From Yersinia massiliensis (GTDB lineage Bacteria > Pseudomonadota > Gammaproteobacteria > Enterobacterales > Enterobacteriaceae): a stretch of 64,000 nucleotides of DNA. The stretch lies in contig NZ_CP028487.1 of assembly GCF_003048255.1 (NCBI RefSeq), forward strand, positions 3,348,001 through 3,412,000. Reading direction: 5' to 3'. Below the pieces are notes generated by a model. That model saw only the letters and a list, made by a program, of their open reading frames with translations. It was not told the origin of the DNA and made no database searches. Both the position numbers and the translations under genes were made by a program. Positions 48,312-57,633 of this stretch are shown piece by piece; position 1 is the first letter of the stretch; each line of letters starts with the position of its first letter.

Positions 48312-48326
48312 AAATTCCTCTTTGAC
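48312..48326 (-). promoter_or_regulatory. ChiX small-RNA target at the chiP ribosome binding site
   Basis: The plus strand reads AAATTCCTCTTTGAC, the same as the pairing segment of E. coli ChiX (MicM) RNA as I remember it, so the chiP mRNA carries the perfect complement, spanning its AGAGGAA Shine-Dalgarno. In E. coli/Salmonella ChiX silences chiP by pairing here. The chiX gene itself is not in this window. Confidence 0.8.
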
Positions 48327-48497
48327 ATCACATTTAAAGTGCTTTGCCTATGTCCACCACAGCTCACAGGTTCAGCCTCAAAAAAACCCTAAGTGGGTAA
48401 AATTTTGCTGGGGAGAAAAACTCGCCACCAGCGGCTACTGATTTAAAAAAACGTCTCTGTCGATAAACGTTCTGGAGATTGCTGCTGGAACACAGAC

Positions 48498-48518
48498 TAT
48501 TTTTCGCGACGCGAATTA
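48498..48518. promoter_or_regulatory. NagC-like operator upstream of chiP (proximal)
   Basis: TATTTTTCGCGACGCGAATT core: T-rich left arm, CG-containing centre, AATT right arm, similar to the boxes at nagE and nagB in this window. About 195 bases upstream of the chiP start. Confidence 0.5.
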
Positions 48519-48723
48519 TCAATTAAAAAAGTCGAAAATTATTCAAAATATGACCATGAGCACATAATTGTGAAAAAATATTACAGACATCACAAATTCT
48601 TTAAAAACAATGCATAAGGAGAGTTTTCATGAGGAAAATAGTCTCTCATTGACATCTTGAATGGTTTCAGCAAATCCCCATTAACGGGATAAATTTTGAA
48701 TAAAAATGAGGATATTTCCTCAG

Positions 48724-48747
48724 TTAATTCGTAAAGCGAATATTTAA
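48724..48747. promoter_or_regulatory. NagC-like operator upstream of chiP (distal)
   Basis: TTAATTCGTAAAGCGAATAT closely resembles the nagE box (TTATTTCGTAACGCAAATTA). About 225 bases from the proximal box, a spacing compatible with NagC-mediated DNA looping. Confidence 0.6.
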
Positions 48748-48909
48748 GAAAGACTTACAGAATGGGGCCTCATTACAACAAAACTTAGGAATCAGTTGAG
48801 ATTGACCAACGGAAAAAGCAGAAAATGAGTCATTCGACGGGGGGAAACCGCGTGTTTAATAAACAAAACACGGAACCTGTTAAAACGGAGAAATGGGCAT
48901 AAGAGGAAT

Positions 48910-48935
48910 AAAAAAGGCGTGGACAATGCCACGCC
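48910..48935 (-). terminator. glnS terminator
   Basis: GGCGTGG (48916-48922) and CCACGCC (48929-48935) pair; on the minus strand the stem is followed by TTTTTT. It begins 25 bases past the glnS stop. Confidence 0.9.
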
Positions 48936-48960
48936 AATTGAATTGAATCAGAGATAAAGC

Positions 48961-50628
48961 TTAGCTGGTTGCTTTGGCTGCCCACGTATCGCGCAAGCCA
49001 ACAGTGCGGTTAAACACCAAGGCATCAGGCTTTGAATAGCGGCTATCAGCACAGAAATAACCTTCACGCTCAAACTGATAGGTTTTCTCTGGCACAGCAT
49101 TTACCAGACTCGGCTCAACGAAGCCATGACGAATAACTAATGACTCAGGGTTAATCGTCGACAGGAAATCCTCTGCCGCGGCTGGGTTTGGTACACTAAA
49201 CAAACGGTCGTATAAACGAATTTCCGCCGGTAACGCATGCTTAACGGAAACCCAGTGAATCACACCTTTCACTTTACGGCCATCAGCGGGATCTTTGTTC
49301 AGTGTTTCTGCGTCATAGCTGCAATACAGTGTCGTGACATTCCCTTCAGCGTCTTTCTCAACACGCTCAGCTTTGATCACATAAGCATTGCGCAGGCGCA
49401 CTTCTTTGCCCAATACCAAACGCTTATATTGCTTGTTCGCTTCTTCACGGAAATCTGCGCGATCGATGTAAATCTCACTATCGAACGGAACCTGACGCGT
49501 CCCCATGTCCGGATTGTTAGGGTGATTTGGCATCGTCAGCCACTCTTCCCCTGCCGCACGGTTTTCGATAATCACCTTAATCGGATCAAGCACAGCCATA
49601 GCACGTGGGGCATTTTCGTTCAGATCATCACGGATACAAGATTCCAATGACATCATCTCAACGTTGTTGTCCTGCTTAGTCACACCAATACGGCGGCAGA
49701 ACTCACGGATAGAGGCTGCGGTATAGCCACGACGACGTAGGCCTGAAATGGTTGGCATACGAGGGTCATCCCAGCCTTCTACCACCTTCTCAGTCACCAA
49801 TTGGTTCAGCTTGCGCTTAGACATAATGGCGTATTCGAGATTCAGGCGGGAGAACTCATACTGCCGAGGATGGCATTCAATGGAGATATTATCCAACACC
49901 CAATCATACAAGCGACGGTTATCTTGGAACTCCAGCGTACACAGTGAATGGGTGATCCCTTCAATCGCATCAGAAATGCAATGGGTAAAGTCATACATCG
50001 GGTAGATGCACCACTTGTTACCAGACTGATGATGTTCAGCAAACTTAATGCGATATAGCACCGGATCACGCATCACGATAAAGGGTGACGCCATGTCAAT
50101 TTTGGCACGCAGACACGCCGTACCTTCTGCAAAGCCGCCTGCACGCATTTTTTCAAATAGCGCTAAGTTCTCTTCCACGCTGCGATCACGATACGGGCTG
50201 TTTTTACCCGGTGCAGTCAGTGTGCCGCGATATTCGCGCATCTGTTCAGCGGTTAACTCATCCACATACGCCAAGCCCTTGTTAATCAGCTCTATCGCGT
50301 ACTGGTGCAATTGATCAAAGTAATCTGAGGAGTAACGTACATCACCGCTCCAGGTGAAGCCTAGCCACTCTACGTCATGCTTAATAGACTCAACGAACTC
50401 GACATCTTCTTTCACCGGATTGGTGTCATCGAAACGTAAGTTGCATTGGCCGTGATAGTCTTGCGCGATACCAAAATTCAGACAAATGGATTTCGCGTGA
50501 CCAATATGCAGGTAGCCGTTTGGCTCCGGCGGAAAGCGGGTGTGGACCGACGTGTGTTTGCCGCTGGCTAAATCTTCGTCAATAATCTGACGGATAAAAT
50601 TACTCGGGCGGGCTTCTGCCTCACTCAT
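48961..50628 (-). CDS. glnS: Glutamine--tRNA ligase
   Basis: 555 residues from [20 protein letters not shown], matching the E. coli start; the open frame to 50643 adds only MRKRT. Class I synthetase: HIGH-type [12 protein letters not shown] and KMSKS-type IMSKRKL. The C-terminal anticodon-binding beta-barrels end at [13 protein letters not shown]. It charges tRNA-Gln; three tRNA-Gln genes occur further along this window. It lies downstream of nagE, with a terminator between. Confidence 0.97.
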   Translation of the reverse strand: MSEAEARPSNFIRQIIDEDLASGKHTSVHTRFPPEPNGYLHIGHAKSICLNFGIAQDYHGQCNLRFDDTNPVKEDVEFVESIKHDVEWLGFTWSGDVRYSSDYFDQLHQYAIELINKGLAYVDELTAEQMREYRGTLTAPGKNSPYRDRSVEENLALFEKMRAGGFAEGTACLRAKIDMASPFIVMRDPVLYRIKFAEHHQSGNKWCIYPMYDFTHCISDAIEGITHSLCTLEFQDNRRLYDWVLDNISIECHPRQYEFSRLNLEYAIMSKRKLNQLVTEKVVEGWDDPRMPTISGLRRRGYTAASIREFCRRIGVTKQDNNVEMMSLESCIRDDLNENAPRAMAVLDPIKVIIENRAAGEEWLTMPNHPNNPDMGTRQVPFDSEIYIDRADFREEANKQYKRLVLGKEVRLRNAYVIKAERVEKDAEGNVTTLYCSYDAETLNKDPADGRKVKGVIHWVSVKHALPAEIRLYDRLFSVPNPAAAEDFLSTINPESLVIRHGFVEPSLVNAVPEKTYQFEREGYFCADSRYSKPDALVFNRTVGLRDTWAAKATS

Positions 50629-50726
50629 TGTTCTTTTCCTCAATGCAAACGCAACAAATATAACCGCATATAATCCAACAAGCCCGGCCCGGAAACAACC
50701 GTTTGTTCGGCAAACAAAACAAAAAA

Positions 50727-50754
50727 AACGGGAAGAGATGGCTCTCTTCCCGTT
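50727..50754 (-). terminator. nagE terminator
   Basis: AACGGGAAGAGA-TGGC-TCTCTTCCCGTT perfect hairpin, A-tract on the left, i.e. a T-run after the stem on the minus strand. It begins 52 bases past the nagE stop. Confidence 0.93.
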
Positions 50755-50806
50755 ACTTTGACAAAAACTCAGGTCAGGTGCTCAGGACTTCAGCACCTCT
50801 AGCGAA

Positions 50807-52834
50807 TTATTTACCACGAATCTCAAACAATTGGCTTTGACCGGCAACCACAGAGTCACCTGCCAGCAGTGAGATACCGGCGTAATCATCAATATTGCTT
50901 ACCACGACTGGGCTAATCATTGAGCGCGCATTGGCGTTCAAATAATCCAGATCAAGCTCCAACACAGGCTGACCGGCAACCACAGTTGCCCCCTCTTCAA
51001 CCAAGCGAGTAAAGCCTTGGCCATTGAGTTTTACGGTATCAATCCCGATATGAACCACAATCTCAGCACCCGTTTCTGTTTCTAGGCAGAATGCATGGTC
51101 GGTATTGAAGATTTTAACAATGGTACCGTTTGCTGGAGAAACTACCGTTTTATCAGTAGGACGTATGGCAACACCATCACCAACGGCTTTGCTGGCAAAG
51201 GCTTCATCAGGGACCTGTTCCAATGCAACAACATCACCACTAATTGGCGAAACCAACACTAGCGAAGCTGTTTTGGCATTGTTAACGACAGCCTGAGGCT
51301 GAGCCGCGGCAGCAGCCGTGCTTGCAGCCGGAACCGGACCACCAGCCAACACCACTCGCATCGCCGAAGCAATCAATTCCGCACGCGTCCCAACGATCAC
51401 TTGCACACTTTGTTTATTCAGGCGAATCACACCCGATGCCCCTAAACGCTTCGCGACACTGTCATTCACCAGTGCAGAATCTTTCACGTTCAAACGCAGA
51501 CGAGTAATACAAGCATCGATGCCAGTAAGGTTATCTGAGCCACCGATAGCACCAATGTAGCGACGAGCCAGACCGTTAATTTCACTCTCATTAACCGCTG
51601 GCGTGTTATTCACGTTCACGTCATAGCCGTCTTCTTCACTGCCTTCAACAGCCAGTTCACGACCTGGAGTCAGTAAATTGAATTTCTTGATAGTGAAACG
51701 GAATACCACGTAGTAAATGGCGAAGAACACCAGACCTTGTGGGATCAGCATGTACCATTGTGTTGCCAGCGGGTTACGGGAAGACAGCACCATATCCACC
51801 AAACCGGCGCTGAAACCAAAACCTGCGATCCAATGCATACTCGCGGCGATGAACACGGAAATACCGGTTAACACAGCGTGGATGAAGTACAGTACTGGCG
51901 CAACGAACATGAAGGAGAACTCAAGTGGTTCGGTGATACCGGTGAAGAAGGCAGCAAATGCCCCCGCCAACATGATACCCGCCACTTTCGCTTTATTTTC
52001 TGGACGTGCACAGTGATAAATCGCCAATGCAGCACCCGGCAAACCAAACATCATAATCGGGAAGAAACCAGCCTGATAACGACCAGTGATACCTGCAACA
52101 GCTTTACCGGCGTCGATAGACTGTTGGCCACCCAAGAAGTTAGGAATATCGTTAATACCGGCTACGTCAAACCAGAACACGGAGTTCAGTGCATGATGCA
52201 GGCCGACTGGGATCAGTAAACGGTTGAAGAAGGCGTAGATACCCGCGCCAATTGACCCCATATCTTTGATGTATTCACCGAAGGTCACCAATGCGTTATA
52301 AATTAGCGGCCAGAGGTACATCATGATGAAAGCAACAACGATCATCAGGAAGGACGTCAGGATCGGAACCAGACGACGGCCACTGAAGAAGGAGAGTGCT
52401 TTTGGCAATTCCACACCGCTGTAGCGGTTGTACAACTCAGCCGAGATGATACCAACCATGATACCAACGAACTGGTTGTTGATTTTGCCGAAGGCTGCAG
52501 GCACCTGATCAAGCGGAATCTTTTGAATCATCGAAACCGCAGCCGGTGAACACAGCGTCGTTAAGACTAAGAAGCCGACAAAGCCGGTCAGTGCAGCAGC
52601 ACCGTCTTTGTCTTTTGACATACCGTAAGCCACACCAATAGCGAACAGTACAGACATGTTATCGATGATTGCAGCACCGGATTTTATAAATAATGCTGCC
52701 AATGCATTATCGCCACCCCAGCTAACGGGGTCGATCCAATAACCTACACCCATCAATATCGCAGCGGCTGGCAATGTGGCCACAGGGACCATCAATGCTC
52801 GACCTACTTTTTGCAAGTAACTAAGAATATTCAC
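50807..52834 (-). CDS. nagE: N-acetylglucosamine-specific PTS permease EIICBA
   Basis: 675 residues from a GTG at 52834 (MNILSYLQKVGRALMVPVAT), preceded by AGGGGG; a second GTG at 52891 would add 19 basic residues but has poor Shine-Dalgarno spacing. EIIC membrane domain (about 1-380, TM-rich), EIIB with the phosphorylated Cys in GIDACITRLRLNVKD, and C-terminal EIIA with the phosphohistidine in EIVVHIGIDTVKLNG. It imports GlcNAc as GlcNAc-6-P. Divergent from nagB, sharing the control region 52835-53187. Confidence 0.96.
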   Translation of the reverse strand: MNILSYLQKVGRALMVPVATLPAAAILMGVGYWIDPVSWGGDNALAALFIKSGAAIIDNMSVLFAIGVAYGMSKDKDGAAALTGFVGFLVLTTLCSPAAVSMIQKIPLDQVPAAFGKINNQFVGIMVGIISAELYNRYSGVELPKALSFFSGRRLVPILTSFLMIVVAFIMMYLWPLIYNALVTFGEYIKDMGSIGAGIYAFFNRLLIPVGLHHALNSVFWFDVAGINDIPNFLGGQQSIDAGKAVAGITGRYQAGFFPIMMFGLPGAALAIYHCARPENKAKVAGIMLAGAFAAFFTGITEPLEFSFMFVAPVLYFIHAVLTGISVFIAASMHWIAGFGFSAGLVDMVLSSRNPLATQWYMLIPQGLVFFAIYYVVFRFTIKKFNLLTPGRELAVEGSEEDGYDVNVNNTPAVNESEINGLARRYIGAIGGSDNLTGIDACITRLRLNVKDSALVNDSVAKRLGASGVIRLNKQSVQVIVGTRAELIASAMRVVLAGGPVPAASTAAAAAQPQAVVNNAKTASLVLVSPISGDVVALEQVPDEAFASKAVGDGVAIRPTDKTVVSPANGTIVKIFNTDHAFCLETETGAEIVVHIGIDTVKLNGQGFTRLVEEGATVVAGQPVLELDLDYLNANARSMISPVVVSNIDDYAGISLLAGDSVVAGQSQLFEIRGK

Positions 52835-52965
52835 TTTTCCCCCTATTCGTCCGAGACCGGACCCTTTAAGTAGTTTATTTATTTTACTCACTACCTTTTA
52901 GAAATACGCATTGCACATTTTTATTTATTTACGGCACGAATGACTCATGCTGGAGTGTAAAAAAT

Positions 52966-52986
52966 TTATTTCGTAACGCAAATTAA
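52966..52986. promoter_or_regulatory. NagC operator near nagE
   Basis: TTATTTCGTAACGCAAATTA plus one A: the symmetrical TTATTT...AAATTAA arms with a CG/GC centre typical of the NagC box. About 130 bases upstream of the nagE GTG. Confidence 0.75.
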
Positions 52987-52998
52987 AACCCCCTATTT

Positions 52999-53014
52999 TG
53001 TGATAAATGTCACC
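52999..53014. promoter_or_regulatory. CRP site between nagE and nagB
   Basis: TGTGA-TAAATG-TCACC: one mismatch from TGTGA-N6-TCACA. It lies between the two NagC boxes, as in E. coli. Confidence 0.75.
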
Positions 53015-53059
53015 AAAAACCAGCGAAAAAGCACCAATGGACTAGCCATCACATAAAAC

Positions 53060-53082
53060 TTATTTTATCATTCGAAAAATGA
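53060..53082. promoter_or_regulatory. NagC operator near nagB
   Basis: TTATTTTATCATTCGAAAAA core continuing TGA: T-rich left arm and A-rich right arm. It is about 105 bases upstream of nagB and about 94 bases from the nagE-side box. Confidence 0.65.
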
Positions 53083-53187
53083 ACAATGCATTGTACCAAC
53101 GCACGAGTCAGAATCTGAGTTACGCTTAGCTGAATGATTCAAACCGCGTAGAGTATAGCCACTATTCTCAATCCTAAGAGGTGCAAG

Positions 53188-53988
53188 ATGAGACTTATTC
53201 CACTGAAAAACACCACAGAAGTGGGTAAATGGGCAGCACGCCATATCGTTAATCGCATTAATGCGTTCAAACCGACTGCGGAGCGTCCATTTGTTTTGGG
53301 CCTGCCAACCGGTGGAACACCGATGGAAGCTTATAAACACTTGGTTGCTATGCATAAAGCCGGTGATGTTAGCTTCAAAAACGTTGTCACATTTAACATG
53401 GATGAGTATGTTGGGTTGCCGCAAGAACACCCAGAAAGCTACTACACCTTCATGCACACCAACTTCTTCGATCATGTTGATATCCCAGCTGAAAATATTA
53501 ACCTGCTAAATGGTAACGCACCGGATATCGATGAAGAATGCCGCCGTTACGAAGAGAAAATTAAGTCTTACGGTAAAATCAATCTGTTCATGGGTGGCGT
53601 TGGCGTCGATGGCCACATCGCCTTTAATGAACCGGCTTCTTCTTTAGCTTCTCGTACTCGTATCAAAACCTTGACCCAAGAAACCCGCATCGCTAACTCA
53701 CGTTTCTTTGGTGGTGATGCAAACCTCGTGCCGAAATATGCACTGACCGTCGGTGTTGGGACATTGCTGGATGCGGAAGAAGTCATGATTCTGGTGACTG
53801 GCCACGGTAAAGCTCAAGCCTTACAAGCCGCTGTTGAAGGTAGCATCAACCATATGTGGACCATCAGTTGCCTGCAATTGCATGCCAAGGCCATCATGGT
53901 GTGTGACGAACCGTCCACGATGGAATTGAAAGTGAAAACGGTAAAATATTTCCGCGAATTAGAAGCTGAAAACGTCAAGAATCTTTAA
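53188..53988 (+). CDS. nagB: Glucosamine-6-phosphate deaminase
   Basis: 266 residues, the E. coli length. Phosphate-binding [15 protein letters not shown], catalytic Asp72 (NMDEYVGL), Asp141/His143/Glu148 ([17 protein letters not shown]). It converts GlcN-6-P to fructose-6-P and ammonia, the last step in GlcNAc catabolism. First gene of nagBACD; AAGAGG precedes the ATG. One oddity: Val140 replaces the Asn of E. coli (GVGNDGH), next to the catalytic Asp. Confidence 0.98.
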   Translation: MRLIPLKNTTEVGKWAARHIVNRINAFKPTAERPFVLGLPTGGTPMEAYKHLVAMHKAGDVSFKNVVTFNMDEYVGLPQEHPESYYTFMHTNFFDHVDIPAENINLLNGNAPDIDEECRRYEEKIKSYGKINLFMGGVGVDGHIAFNEPASSLASRTRIKTLTQETRIANSRFFGGDANLVPKYALTVGVGTLLDAEEVMILVTGHGKAQALQAAVEGSINHMWTISCLQLHAKAIMVCDEPSTMELKVKTVKYFRELEAENVKNL

Positions 53989-54007
53989 TTTTTATAAGGG
54001 GGCTAAG

Positions 54008-55153
54008 ATGTACGCTTTAACTCACGGCCGTATTTATACCAGCCATGAAGTACTGGATAATCATGCTGTTGTCGTGGCTGATGGATTGATCGAACGTATC
54101 TGTCCTGTCGATGAACTTCCGGCTGGTATTGAGATACGTGATTTGGGTGGTGCCATTCTGGCCCCCGGTTTTATTGATGTTCAGTTAAATGGTTGCGGCG
54201 GCGTGCAATTCAATGATTCTCTTGAGGCTATCTCAGAAGAGACGTTGGTCATTATGCAACGCGCAAATGAAAAATCAGGTTGCACCAGTTTCCTGCCAAC
54301 ACTGATTACCAGCAGTGATGAATTTATGAAGCATGCAGTTGATGTCATGCGTTCATATCTGCAAAAAAACCAGCATCAGGCACTGGGCCTACATCTGGAA
54401 GGGCCGTATCTCAACCCTGTGAAGAAAGGCACCCATAATCCGGCGCTCATCCGTAAACCGACCGCCGAAATGATCGATTATCTGTGTGCTAATGCCGATG
54501 TGATAACCAAGCTCACTCTGGCACCAGAAATGGTCGATGCAAAATATATTGAGCAACTGACAGAAGCAGGCATTTTAGTGTCTGCCGGTCACTCGAACGC
54601 AACCTATAAAGAAGCCCGTAAGGGATTTGCTGCCGGAATTGGCTTTGCGACGCACCTTTATAACGCAATGCCTTATATCTCAGGGCGTGAACCTGGCTTA
54701 ATCGGGGCAATTTTTGATACGCCAGAACTCTATACCGGCGTGATTGCGGATGGTTTGCATGTTGATTGGGCTAATATCCGGGCAGCAAAACATCTGAAAG
54801 GCGACAAACTGGTACTGGTCACCGACGCGACTGCACCCGCAGGCGCTGAAATTGATCAATTTATTTTTGCCGGTAAAACAATATACTATCGTGATGGTTT
54901 ATGTGTGGATGAGAATGGCACACTAAGCGGTTCAGCACTGACGATGATCGAAGCCGTTCAAAACAGTGTGGAACATGTTGGCATCGCGCTCGATGAAGCA
55001 TTGCGTATGGCGACACTTTATGCGGCCCGCGCCATTGGCGTGGAGAAGCAGTTAGGGAGCATTGAAGTCGGCAAAGTAGCCAACCTGACTGCCTTTACCC
55101 GCGATTATAAAATCACTAAAACCATCGTTAATGGTAACGAGGTTTTAAAATAA
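54008..55153 (+). CDS. nagA: N-acetylglucosamine-6-phosphate deacetylase
   Basis: 381 residues (E. coli 382). Amidohydrolase-type barrel with the metal ligand Glu in [17 protein letters not shown], His in SAGHSNATY and [10 protein letters not shown], and the catalytic Asp in VTDATAPAG. It turns GlcNAc-6-P into GlcN-6-P plus acetate. It starts 19 bases after nagB with AAGGGGG ahead of the ATG. Confidence 0.98.
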   Translation: MYALTHGRIYTSHEVLDNHAVVVADGLIERICPVDELPAGIEIRDLGGAILAPGFIDVQLNGCGGVQFNDSLEAISEETLVIMQRANEKSGCTSFLPTLITSSDEFMKHAVDVMRSYLQKNQHQALGLHLEGPYLNPVKKGTHNPALIRKPTAEMIDYLCANADVITKLTLAPEMVDAKYIEQLTEAGILVSAGHSNATYKEARKGFAAGIGFATHLYNAMPYISGREPGLIGAIFDTPELYTGVIADGLHVDWANIRAAKHLKGDKLVLVTDATAPAGAEIDQFIFAGKTIYYRDGLCVDENGTLSGSALTMIEAVQNSVEHVGIALDEALRMATLYAARAIGVEKQLGSIEVGKVANLTAFTRDYKITKTIVNGNEVLK

Positions 55154-55169
55154 GCGAGTAATTGTATTG

Positions 55170-56390
55170 ATGAGCACTGGCGGACAGTCACAAATTGGTA
55201 ATGTGGATCTTGTGAAACAACTCAATGGTGCCGTCGTTTACCGGCTCATTGACCAACAAGGCCCGATTTCGCGCATTCAAATTGCCGATCTCAGCCAGCT
55301 AGCGCCCGCCAGCGTCACCAAAATTACCCGTCAACTGTTGGAGCGCGGGCTGATCAAAGAAGTCGATCAGCAAGCCTCCACCGGTGGTCGCCGAGCCATC
55401 TCCATCGTCACAGAAAATCGCCAGTTCCACACGATTGCCGTCCGCTTAGGCCGCCATGACGCCACCATTACCCTGTTTGACATGAGTGGCAAGTCACTGG
55501 GTGAAGAACATTATTCGTTACCCGAACGTACGCAAGAAACGTTGGAACACGCGCTGTTTAACATAATCAGCCAGTTTATCGACGCCTATCAGCGAAAATT
55601 ACGGGAATTAATTGCCATTGCCGTTATCCTCCCAGGGCTGGTTGAGCCGAGTAAAGGTATCGTGCGCTACATGCCGCACATCAGTGTCAACAACTGGCCA
55701 TTAGTCGAAAATCTGCAAAATCGGTTTAACGTCACCAGCTTTGTGGGCCACGATATTCGTAGCTTGGCGCTGGCTGAGCACTATTTCGGTGCAACCCGTG
55801 ATTGCGAAGACTCCATATTGGTTCGCCTGCACCGAGGAACCGGTGCCGGTATTATCGTTAACAGCCAGATCTTTTTAGGCAGCAATGGCAATGTGGGTGA
55901 AATCGGCCACATCCAAATCGACCCTTTAGGTGAACGTTGTTATTGCGGTAACTTTGGTTGCCTAGAAACCGTTGCGTCCAATGCCGCGATTGAAAATCGT
56001 GTGCGGCATCTGCTCGCACAAGGCTACCCTAGCAAGCTAACACTGGATGATTGCCATATTGGTGCCATCTGCAAAGCCGCTAATCGAGGTGATTTGTTGG
56101 CAAGTGAAGTGATTGAGCATGTGGGCCGCTATTTGGGCAAGGCAATTTCTATCGCGATTAACTTATTCAATCCGCAAAAAGTGGTAATCGCCGGTGAAAT
56201 CATTGAAGCCGACAAAATCCTGCTTCCTGCAATCCAAGGCTGTATTAACACGCAAGTCTTAAAAAACTTCCGCCAGAATTTGCCTATCGTCACTTCACAG
56301 CTAGATCATCAATCCGCGATCGGGGCTTTTGCCTTGGCTAAACGTGCCATGTTGAATGGAGTCTTGTTGCAGCGTTTATTGGAAAACTAA
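55170..56390 (+). CDS. nagC: NagC transcriptional repressor (ROK family)
   Basis: 406 residues, the E. coli length, from ATG 55170 (a TTG at 55167 is in frame). An N-terminal winged helix-turn-helix (ISRIQIADLSQLAPASVTKITRQLLERGLI), then the ROK fold with the zinc-binding cysteines GERCYCGNFGCLE and HRGTGAGIIV. It binds GlcNAc-6-P and derepresses nag genes; it should bind the boxes listed at nagE/nagB and chiP. 16 bases after nagA. Confidence 0.97.
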   Translation: MSTGGQSQIGNVDLVKQLNGAVVYRLIDQQGPISRIQIADLSQLAPASVTKITRQLLERGLIKEVDQQASTGGRRAISIVTENRQFHTIAVRLGRHDATITLFDMSGKSLGEEHYSLPERTQETLEHALFNIISQFIDAYQRKLRELIAIAVILPGLVEPSKGIVRYMPHISVNNWPLVENLQNRFNVTSFVGHDIRSLALAEHYFGATRDCEDSILVRLHRGTGAGIIVNSQIFLGSNGNVGEIGHIQIDPLGERCYCGNFGCLETVASNAAIENRVRHLLAQGYPSKLTLDDCHIGAICKAANRGDLLASEVIEHVGRYLGKAISIAINLFNPQKVVIAGEIIEADKILLPAIQGCINTQVLKNFRQNLPIVTSQLDHQSAIGAFALAKRAMLNGVLLQRLLEN

Positions 56391-56475
56391 CCTGAGATAG
56401 GGGCGTTGCAGGGTCTTTCTCATCATTGACCATGTTATAGTGGCTCATTACCGCGCGAAAAGAGTAATTGAAACA

Positions 56476-57228
56476 ATGACAATTAAAAGCGTTATCTGTG
56501 ATATCGATGGTGTGTTGCTACATGACAATAAAGCGATACAGGGTGCCAATGACTTTTTGGCCCGAGTGCAAAACGCCGGAATGCCATTGGTTATTTTGAC
56601 CAATTATCCCTCACAAACTGCACAAGACTTAGCTAACCGTTTCATCACCGCTGGGCTTGATGTGCCAGAGAGTGCGTTTTATACCTCCGCAATGGCGACG
56701 GCAGATTTCCTGCGCCGTCAGGATGGTAAAAAAGCCTATGTGATTGGCGAAGGCGCATTAGTTCACGAATTGTATAAAGCAGGCTTCACCATCACGGATA
56801 TCAATCCTGATTTTGTTATCGTGGGGGAAACACGCTCCTACAACTGGGACATGATGCATAAAGCTGCCTATTTCGTTGCCAATGGCGCGCGTTTTATCGC
56901 CACCAACCCAGATAGTCACGGTCACGGCTTTTCACCGGCCTGTGGTGCACTCTGCGCTCCCATTGAGAAAATCTCGGGTCGCAAGCCATTTTATGTTGGC
57001 AAACCTAGCCCGTGGATCATCCGCGCTGCACTGAATAAAATGCAGGCACACTCGGAAAGTACCGTGATTGTGGGCGATAACTTACGCACCGATATTTTGG
57101 CCGGTTTCCAAGCAGGTCTTGAAACCATTTTGGTCCTGTCGGGTGTTTCAACCTTGCCAGATATCGAAGCCATGCCATTCCGCCCGAGTTACGTTTACCC
57201 TTCTGTTGCTGAAATCGATATCATCTAA
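56476..57228 (+). CDS. nagD: HAD phosphatase NagD (UMP phosphatase)
   Basis: 250 residues, the E. coli length, from MTIKSVICDIDGVLLHDN (nucleophile Asp in VICDIDGVL). Other HAD motifs: VILTNYPS, GKPSPWIIRAALNKM and IVGDNLRTDILAGFQAG, with the large cap between. E. coli NagD/UmpH prefers UMP. The frame upstream to 56440 is not supported. It is 85 bases after nagC and the last gene of the operon. Confidence 0.96.
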   Translation: MTIKSVICDIDGVLLHDNKAIQGANDFLARVQNAGMPLVILTNYPSQTAQDLANRFITAGLDVPESAFYTSAMATADFLRRQDGKKAYVIGEGALVHELYKAGFTITDINPDFVIVGETRSYNWDMMHKAAYFVANGARFIATNPDSHGHGFSPACGALCAPIEKISGRKPFYVGKPSPWIIRAALNKMQAHSESTVIVGDNLRTDILAGFQAGLETILVLSGVSTLPDIEAMPFRPSYVYPSVAEIDII

Positions 57229-57237
57229 ACCTCAGTT

Positions 57238-57263
57238 GGCGGTCATGGCCGCCACCCTCTTTT
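57238..57263 (+). terminator. Probable nag operon terminator
   Basis: GGCGG-TCATGG-CCGCC followed by ACCCTCTTTTTG, 9 bases after the nagD stop. A short GC-rich stem and an imperfect U-tract. The rest of the 405 bases up to asnB (57229-57633) shows no gene and no operator I recognise. Confidence 0.7.
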
Positions 57264-57633
57264 TGCTCCCATCCCTTTTTTAGTGCAATGCACCAAAGTT
57301 TCTTGCCATTACGCCCTGTTTTAGCGCATTTTCTTTTTAGGCCCTTCGTACTTAAGGTTTCAGGGTTGCTTGCGGGTGACTGACCTAGCAGGCTCAGTCC
57401 TTGAGGATACGTATGTTGCTGTGCCAGTTGACGTTGCTAAAACATGGCACCAGTAAATTGGCGTGTTTTTTGCATCTATTTATTGCATACAGCTTAATAA
57501 TATTCGGATGACTGCATCGTCATGGGGCATAACTTGCATCAATCACAAGCAAGTTTGCAAAAAAAAGCACCAGCGATGAACGACTCAAATTCAACATCAT
57601 CACCGCCAAAGCAAAGAAGTTAGGGAGATTACT

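Larger units (their letters stand above)
48306..48960. promoter_or_regulatory. chiP leader and glnS-chiP intergenic region
   Basis: 655 bases with no convincing gene. From the chiP side it contains the ChiX-pairing site, two NagC-like boxes (48498-48518 and 48724-48747) and, near glnS, the glnS terminator (48910-48935). No CRP site of good quality was found. Confidence 0.65.
52835..53187. promoter_or_regulatory. nagE / nagB divergent control region
   Basis: 353 bases. It contains two NagC-like boxes (52966-52986 and 53060-53082) flanking a CRP site (52999-53014), the same arrangement as in E. coli, where NagC represses both genes by looping and CRP activates. Confidence 0.8.

Noticed and set aside
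48540..48605. CRP site for chiP
   Set aside because: Two TGTGA half-sites are present, but their partner halves deviate too much to call a site.
53068..53475. 135-codon minus-strand frame over nagB start
   Set aside because: Antisense to nagB and spanning its control region; no support.
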